Of a DNA stretch of 10,268 bases, positions 6,492-10,268 are shown piece after piece (position 1 is the first letter of the stretch; every line of letters starts with the position of its first letter). The notes beneath the pieces are model-generated. The model did not search any database. It was given only the letters and a program-made list of their open reading frames with translations, and was not told where the DNA came from. Location of the stretch: positions 1-10,268 of the forward strand of contig CALBUB010000077.1 of assembly GCA_937967955.1 (NCBI GenBank), in the 5' to 3' direction. Origin of the DNA: an uncultured Bacillota bacterium. Lineage in GTDB: Bacteria > Bacillota > Clostridia > Tissierellales > Tepidimicrobiaceae. A program made the position numbers and the translations under genes.

Positions 6492-7826
6492 ATGAATCTT
6501 GAAAATCTCACTTTTAAAGGTGGGGTACATGTACCACATTTTAAGGAATTAACTGAGAAGCTTCCTATAGAAAAAGCAGAAGAACCAGATGTGGTTTATA
6601 TTCCTTTACATCAACACGTAGGAGCACCTTGTGAACCTTTAGTAAAGGTAGGAGACACAGTAAAAGTTGGACAAAAAATTGGACAATCAGATGCTTACGT
6701 TTGCGCACCAGTCCATTCATCTGTATCAGGTGTAGTTAAAGAGATTACTTCTATGCCTATACCTACTGGACAAACTGTAAAATGTGTAGTTATAGAATCT
6801 GACGGCAAAAATGAACTACATGAATCTGTAAAACCAAAAGGAAAGCTTGAAGAGCTTTCACCAGAAGAAATAATCGAAATAATCAAAGAAGCTGGAATAA
6901 CTGGAATGGGTGGGGCTGGTTTCCCTACACATGTGAAGTTATCACCACCAGCAGATAAGAAAATTGATACTATAATAGTTAATGGTGCAGAATGTGAACC
7001 TTACTTAACTGCAGACCACAGATTGATGGTTGAACAGCCAGAAAAAATAGTATTTGGCTTAAAAGCAATAATGAAGGCAGTAGGGGTTGAAAGAGGAATT
7101 ATAGGAGTAGAGAAGAACAAGCCTGATGCTATATTAGCTTTGAGAGAGGCTGCAAAGGACGAGCCAAACATTAAAATAGCTACATTAAAAGTAAAGTATC
7201 CTCAAGGGGACGAAAAAAGGCTTATTAATGCCATACTAGGAAGGGTTGTACCTTCTGGTGGCTTACCAATGGATGTAGGCGCTATAGTATGTAATGCATC
7301 ATCAACAAAAGCCATAGCCGATGCAATACTAGAAGGAAAACCTTTGTATGAGAGAGTTACCACTATAACAGGTAAAGGAATTAAGGAACCTAAAAACCTA
7401 TTGGTAAAAATTGGAACACCATTTAGAGATCTTATTGCCCAATGTGGAGGCTTTACAGAAAATGCGCCAGGAAAGATTATTGCTGGTGGTCCAATGATGG
7501 GAATAGCTCAATTCTCTATAGACGTACCAATAATTAAGGGCTCTAATGGTATATTAGTGCTAACAGAAGAAGAGGCTCAACCTGCTAAGGTGCAACCTTG
7601 TATTAAATGTGGTAAATGCTTACAAGTATGTCCTGTGAAACTACAACCGCTGTATCTAGCAGACTATGCCATGAAGAAGAATTTTGATAAGGCTGAAGAA
7701 TACAATGCTCTAGATTGTATAGAATGTGGTTCTTGCTCATATATTTGTCCTGCTAAGAGACCTTTAGTAGAAGCTATAAGATTAGCAAAGAGAGAAATTA
7801 TTGCAAAGAGGAAAGCAAAAAAATAG
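6492..7826 (+). CDS. rnfC: Rnf electron transport complex subunit C
   Basis: RnfC (444 aa) is the cytoplasmic NAD(H)-facing subunit of the Rnf complex, passing electrons between the Fe-S subunit RnfB and NAD+. An N-terminal barrel-sandwich domain (about 25-100, with AYVCAPVHSSVSGVV) is followed by the Nqo1-like FMN/NADH domain, with GMGGAGFPTH (138 onward) and NGAECEPY (164-171). Next comes an SLBB region, then a ferredoxin-like end with two 4Fe-4S motifs: C370-C373-C376-C380 and C409-C412-C415-C419. All eight cysteines are present. The ATG at 6492 is chosen over an in-frame GTG at 6483 because GAGGTG (6480-6485), 6 bases upstream of the ATG, is the SD and would otherwise be part of the gene. 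First gene of the operon; rnfD follows after 21 bases. Length is normal. Confidence 0.97.
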   Translation: MNLENLTFKGGVHVPHFKELTEKLPIEKAEEPDVVYIPLHQHVGAPCEPLVKVGDTVKVGQKIGQSDAYVCAPVHSSVSGVVKEITSMPIPTGQTVKCVVIESDGKNELHESVKPKGKLEELSPEEIIEIIKEAGITGMGGAGFPTHVKLSPPADKKIDTIIVNGAECEPYLTADHRLMVEQPEKIVFGLKAIMKAVGVERGIIGVEKNKPDAILALREAAKDEPNIKIATLKVKYPQGDEKRLINAILGRVVPSGGLPMDVGAIVCNASSTKAIADAILEGKPLYERVTTITGKGIKEPKNLLVKIGTPFRDLIAQCGGFTENAPGKIIAGGPMMGIAQFSIDVPIIKGSNGILVLTEEEAQPAKVQPCIKCGKCLQVCPVKLQPLYLADYAMKKNFDKAEEYNALDCIECGSCSYICPAKRPLVEAIRLAKREIIAKRKAKK

Positions 7827-7847
7827 AAATAGATAGGAGGATATGAA

Positions 7848-8984
7848 ATGGATAGCAAAACAGTTGATACATCTAAAGCTGGTGCAATAGCTTTAGAGAA
7901 GGAATTATTAGTTACTTCATCTCCTCATATAAGATCTAATGAATCTGTACAGAGGATAATGCTGGATGTAGTTATAGCTCTAGTTCCAGCAATAATAGGT
8001 AGTGTATATTTCTTTGGAGTAAACGCTTTAAAACTAATACTAATATCAATAGCATCATGTGTATTCTTTGAAGCACTTATTCAAAAGTTACTAAAAAGGC
8101 CTATTACTGTTACTGATTTTTCTGCAGTAATTACAGGTATATTACTAGCATTTAACTTACCAGCAAGTGCTCCTTGGTGGTTGCCAATAATGGGTGCTGC
8201 TTTTGCAATCATAATAGTTAAGCAACTATTTGGTGGTTTAGGTTCAAACTTTATGAACCCAGCTTTGGCAGCAAGAGCATTCCTACTTGCTTCATGGCCA
8301 CAACATATGTCCACCTTTACAGGAACTAGACCAGATGTGGTTGCATCAGCTACTCCATTAGCAATTATGAAATGGGGTATGTCACCAGACGGTGGAGCTT
8401 CTGCAACAGTACAGGGAGCTGCTTCATCAACAATAGAAGCTGCTGCATCTTCCTCAGTACAAGGTGCTGCTTCATCAACTATTCAAGGAGCTGCATCTTC
8501 TACAGTAGAAGCAGTAACTTCAGCTTCAGGCTCAGCAGGAGCAGAACTACCAGAATTAATTGATATGTTCATAGGTAAAATTCCAGGAGCTATAGGAGAA
8601 ACTTCAGCATTACTATTGCTTATTGGTGCTGCTTACTTGATTATTAGACAAGTTATAGACTGGAAAACTCCAGTATTTTATATAGGAACTACATTTATAA
8701 TGTTAGTACTATTAGGAGTTGAATCTCATTTACTACCTTACCATATACTAGGTGGTGGATTAATACTAGGTGCCTTCTATATGGCTACCGATTATGCATC
8801 TTCACCAGTAACACCTTTAGGTAGGATTATATTCGGCATAGGAGCAGGTATACTAACAGCAATTATCAGGGTAAAAGGAGGCTATCCAGAAGGAGTATCC
8901 TATTCAATACTATTAATGAACGTTGCCACTCCATTAATTGAGAAATTTACTAGACCTAAGGTATTTGGGGAGGTGAAAAAGTAA
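7848..8984 (+). CDS. rnfD: Rnf complex subunit D, with an unusual Ala/Ser/Thr repeat insert
   Basis: RnfD (378 aa) is a polytopic membrane subunit carrying covalent FMN and, by family knowledge, riboflavin; it takes part in electron transfer across the membrane and ion transport. Family features include FGGLGSNFMNPALAARAFLLASWP, the flavin-attachment region DVVASATPLA (T169 the likely FMN acceptor; A-S-A-T replaces the more common S-G-A-T), the segment IPGAIGETSALLLLIGA, and a C-terminal ATDYASSPVTPLGR. Eight or more hydrophobic segments are seen. AGGAGG (7835-7840) lies 7 bases before the ATG. Between the attachment site and the IGETSA segment an insert of roughly 50 residues (about 182-231) has five 8-residue repeats, making the protein longer than typical RnfD. 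The frame stays open through it, so the gene appears intact. Confidence 0.96.
   Translation: MDSKTVDTSKAGAIALEKELLVTSSPHIRSNESVQRIMLDVVIALVPAIIGSVYFFGVNALKLILISIASCVFFEALIQKLLKRPITVTDFSAVITGILLAFNLPASAPWWLPIMGAAFAIIIVKQLFGGLGSNFMNPALAARAFLLASWPQHMSTFTGTRPDVVASATPLAIMKWGMSPDGGASATVQGAASSTIEAAASSSVQGAASSTIQGAASSTVEAVTSASGSAGAELPELIDMFIGKIPGAIGETSALLLLIGAAYLIIRQVIDWKTPVFYIGTTFIMLVLLGVESHLLPYHILGGGLILGAFYMATDYASSPVTPLGRIIFGIGAGILTAIIRVKGGYPEGVSYSILLMNVATPLIEKFTRPKVFGEVKK
8406..8525 (+). repeat. Five tandem 24-base coding repeats inside rnfD
   Basis: Residues 187-226 of RnfD read as TVQGAASS, TIEAAASS, SVQGAASS, TIQGAASS and TVEAVTSA, an 8-residue unit of pattern [T/S][V/I][Q/E][G/A]AASS. The last unit has drifted. 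At DNA level the copies share a 24-base period but differ mainly at third codon positions, so the repeats are not freshly duplicated and the protein pattern seems to be kept. The unit is preceded by DGGASA (181-186), so the first unit starts at the T of a DxxASAT motif. Confidence 0.85.
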
Positions 8985-9563
8985 ATGAATGAAACTGTAA
9001 AATTAGGGGTAATCCTTTTAAGCATATGTGCTGTTGCAGCAGGACTATTAGCTATATCAAACCAAGTTACTTCAGATAGGATAGCAATGGCTGAAGAACT
9101 TGCAATTGAACAAGCAAAACAAAAATTATTAAGTGAAGCAGAAAGCTTTGTTATCCTAGATGATAGTAAATTAAATGAAGTTGCTGGTTCTGATTCAAAT
9201 ATATTGGAGATAAGTGAAGGCTATGATGGTAGTTCTAACCTTGTTGGTTATGTATTTAAAGCAACTGCCAATGGCTTTGGTGGAGAAATCCAGTTTATGC
9301 TAGGTGTTTCCACCGAGGGACACATTACAGGAATTGAAATATTAAACCATGCAGAAAGCCCTGGCTTAGGTGCAAATATTGAAAAAAGCTACTTTAAGGA
9401 GTCATTTATAGGCAAAACTGCAGCAGGCAATTTAACATCATCAAAAGAACCTACAGGAGATAATGAAATACAAGCTTTAACCAGTTCAACTGTAACAACA
9501 AATGCTATGCTTAATGGTGTAAATCAGGTACTTGAAGTATACAATTCAAAACTATCTAACTAG
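8985..9563 (+). CDS. rnfG: Rnf complex subunit G (FMN-binding)
   Basis: RnfG (192 aa) is anchored by one N-terminal membrane segment (about 6-25) with its FMN_bind domain outside the membrane; it carries FMN covalently bound to a threonine and passes electrons between RnfD and the other membrane subunits. The FMN_bind domain is shown by GFGGEIQFMLGVSTEGHITG and ILNHAESPGLGANI. The attachment motif is LTSSTVTT (165-172), with T169 the likely acceptor. The ATG directly abuts the rnfD stop codon, with GGGGAGGTGA (8967-8976) 8 bases upstream, so translation is probably coupled. The covalent FMN would need an ApbE-type flavin transferase, which is not in this window. Confidence 0.96.
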   Translation: MNETVKLGVILLSICAVAAGLLAISNQVTSDRIAMAEELAIEQAKQKLLSEAESFVILDDSKLNEVAGSDSNILEISEGYDGSSNLVGYVFKATANGFGGEIQFMLGVSTEGHITGIEILNHAESPGLGANIEKSYFKESFIGKTAAGNLTSSKEPTGDNEIQALTSSTVTTNAMLNGVNQVLEVYNSKLSN

Positions 9564-9584
9564 CTTATTGTGGAGGTGTAATAA

Positions 9585-10235
9585 TTGAAATTATCCCGAG
9601 TTTTTTACAATGGGTTAATTAAGGAAAACACTATATTTGTGCAGGCCATTGGTCTATGTGCCCTTTTAGCAGTAACTACCTCTGCTATAAATGGCTTAGC
9701 AATGGGTATAGCTGTAACTGTAGTAACTGTTGGCTCAAATATAGTAGTTTCCTTATTGAGAAAGTTTATACCCGATAAGATCCGTATCCCAGCTTATATA
9801 GTAGTTATTGCAACCTTTGTTACTATTGTTGAAATGTTCATTAAGGCTTATTCACCTACTATATATAAAGCATTAGGAATATTTATTCCTTTAATAGTAG
9901 TTAACTGTATGATTTTAGGTAGAGCAGAATCCTTTGCTTCTAAACATGGAGTAATTCCTTCTATAGTTGATGGTTTAGGAATGGGACTAGGTTATACTTT
10001 AGCATCAACATCATTGGGACTTTTAAGAGAATTAATAGGTGCAGGAAGTTTATTTGGTGTATCCCTTTTTGGACCAAACTTCCAGCCAGCTATAATGTTC
10101 ATTATGCCACCAGGTTCCTTTATACTCCTTGGAATCATGATGGGAGTATTCAACCATGTAAGAAGGAAGAAAGAGACTTCCAATACCCAGGTAAAGGAGG
10201 AAGTTCTAGATGAATATATTTACCATACTAATTAG
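9585..10235 (+). CDS. rnfE: Rnf complex subunit E
   Basis: RnfE (216 aa) is a six-segment integral membrane subunit of the Rnf-Nqr family. With the inversely oriented RnfA it forms the ion-pumping core and holds an intramembrane 2Fe-2S cluster. The expected cysteines are present: C25 in GLCALLAVT and C108 in VNCMILGRAE. Other typical features are NTIFVQAIG, the VDGLGMGLGYTLA loop, and the LFGPNFQPAIMFIMPPGSFILLG end. The TTG start is supported by GGAGGTG (9572-9578), 6 bases upstream, and by the family N-terminus. The gap to rnfG is 21 bases. The last 26 bases overlap the start of rnfA, with the rnfA SD lying inside this gene, and the C-terminal tail is hydrophilic and basic. Confidence 0.96.
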   Translation: MKLSRVFYNGLIKENTIFVQAIGLCALLAVTTSAINGLAMGIAVTVVTVGSNIVVSLLRKFIPDKIRIPAYIVVIATFVTIVEMFIKAYSPTIYKALGIFIPLIVVNCMILGRAESFASKHGVIPSIVDGLGMGLGYTLASTSLGLLRELIGAGSLFGVSLFGPNFQPAIMFIMPPGSFILLGIMMGVFNHVRRKKETSNTQVKEEVLDEYIYHTN

Positions 10236-10268
10236 TACTATATTTGTAAACAACTATGTGTTTGCAAG
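10210..10268 (+). CDS. rnfA: Rnf complex subunit A, first 19 codons only
   Basis: A reading frame starting at ATG 10210 gives MNIFTILISTIFVNNYVFA and runs off the window. This matches the characteristic start of RnfA, including the FVNN motif in the first membrane helix; the family then continues to a GxCPF cysteine segment that is not visible here. AAAGGAGG (10193-10200), 9 bases upstream, is a strong SD. The gene overlaps the end of rnfE by 26 bases in another frame. RnfA pairs with RnfE around the membrane Fe-S cluster. rnfB is expected next in clostridial operons. Confidence 0.88.
   Translation, partial: MNIFTILISTIFVNNYVFA

Noticed and set aside
8372..8563. Open frame within rnfD giving a Ser/Cys-rich 63-residue peptide
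   Set aside because: It is a shifted reading of the repeat in rnfD; the composition follows from the repeat, and there is no SD.

Overview
The window is a piece of a low-GC, AT-rich Gram-positive chromosome, most likely from a strict anaerobe of the Clostridia or Tissierellia. The evidence is strong purine-rich Shine-Dalgarno sites, frequent TTG starts (polA, the transglycosylase, the lipoprotein and rnfE), a lipobox lipoprotein, and an Rnf operon in the clostridial order C-D-G-E-A. No phage, CRISPR, insertion sequence or defence locus is visible. Most of the window is well-understood core genome.

Left part (1-5875): a tRNA-Leu(CAA) gene, cut by the window edge, points left. A short divergent region drives it and a tightly packed four-gene rightward unit: polA (DNA polymerase I with degraded proofreading residues), coaE (dephospho-CoA kinase, last step of CoA synthesis), a membrane-anchored SLT-type lytic transglycosylase, and an oligopeptide-type solute-binding lipoprotein with no transporter genes beside it. 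The gaps are -14, +2 and +13 bases, so the genes are probably co-transcribed. The last two products act at the cell surface.

Middle (5876-6491): a tRNA-Leu(GAG) with its own promoter is closed by a perfect 34-base palindrome followed by T residues. About 460 bases without a convincing gene follow. They hold an 11-base direct repeat, possible gene debris, a GC-centred palindrome (6291-6308), and an extended -10 promoter that probably starts the rnf operon.

Right part (6492-10268): rnfC, rnfD, rnfG, rnfE and the first 19 codons of rnfA. Together with rnfB (expected just beyond the window) they form the membrane Rnf complex, which oxidises reduced ferredoxin, reduces NAD+ and pumps Na+ or H+. 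RnfC carries the FMN/NADH module and two 4Fe-4S clusters. RnfD and RnfG carry threonine-linked FMN. RnfE and RnfA share a cluster within the membrane.

The most unusual item is in RnfD. Just after the expected FMN-attachment site (DVVASAT) there is an Ala/Ser/Thr-rich insert made of five in-register 8-residue repeats. It opens with a second copy of the same motif pattern (DGGASAT). This could be neutral repeat expansion or extra flavin-attachment-like sites. The sequence alone does not decide.
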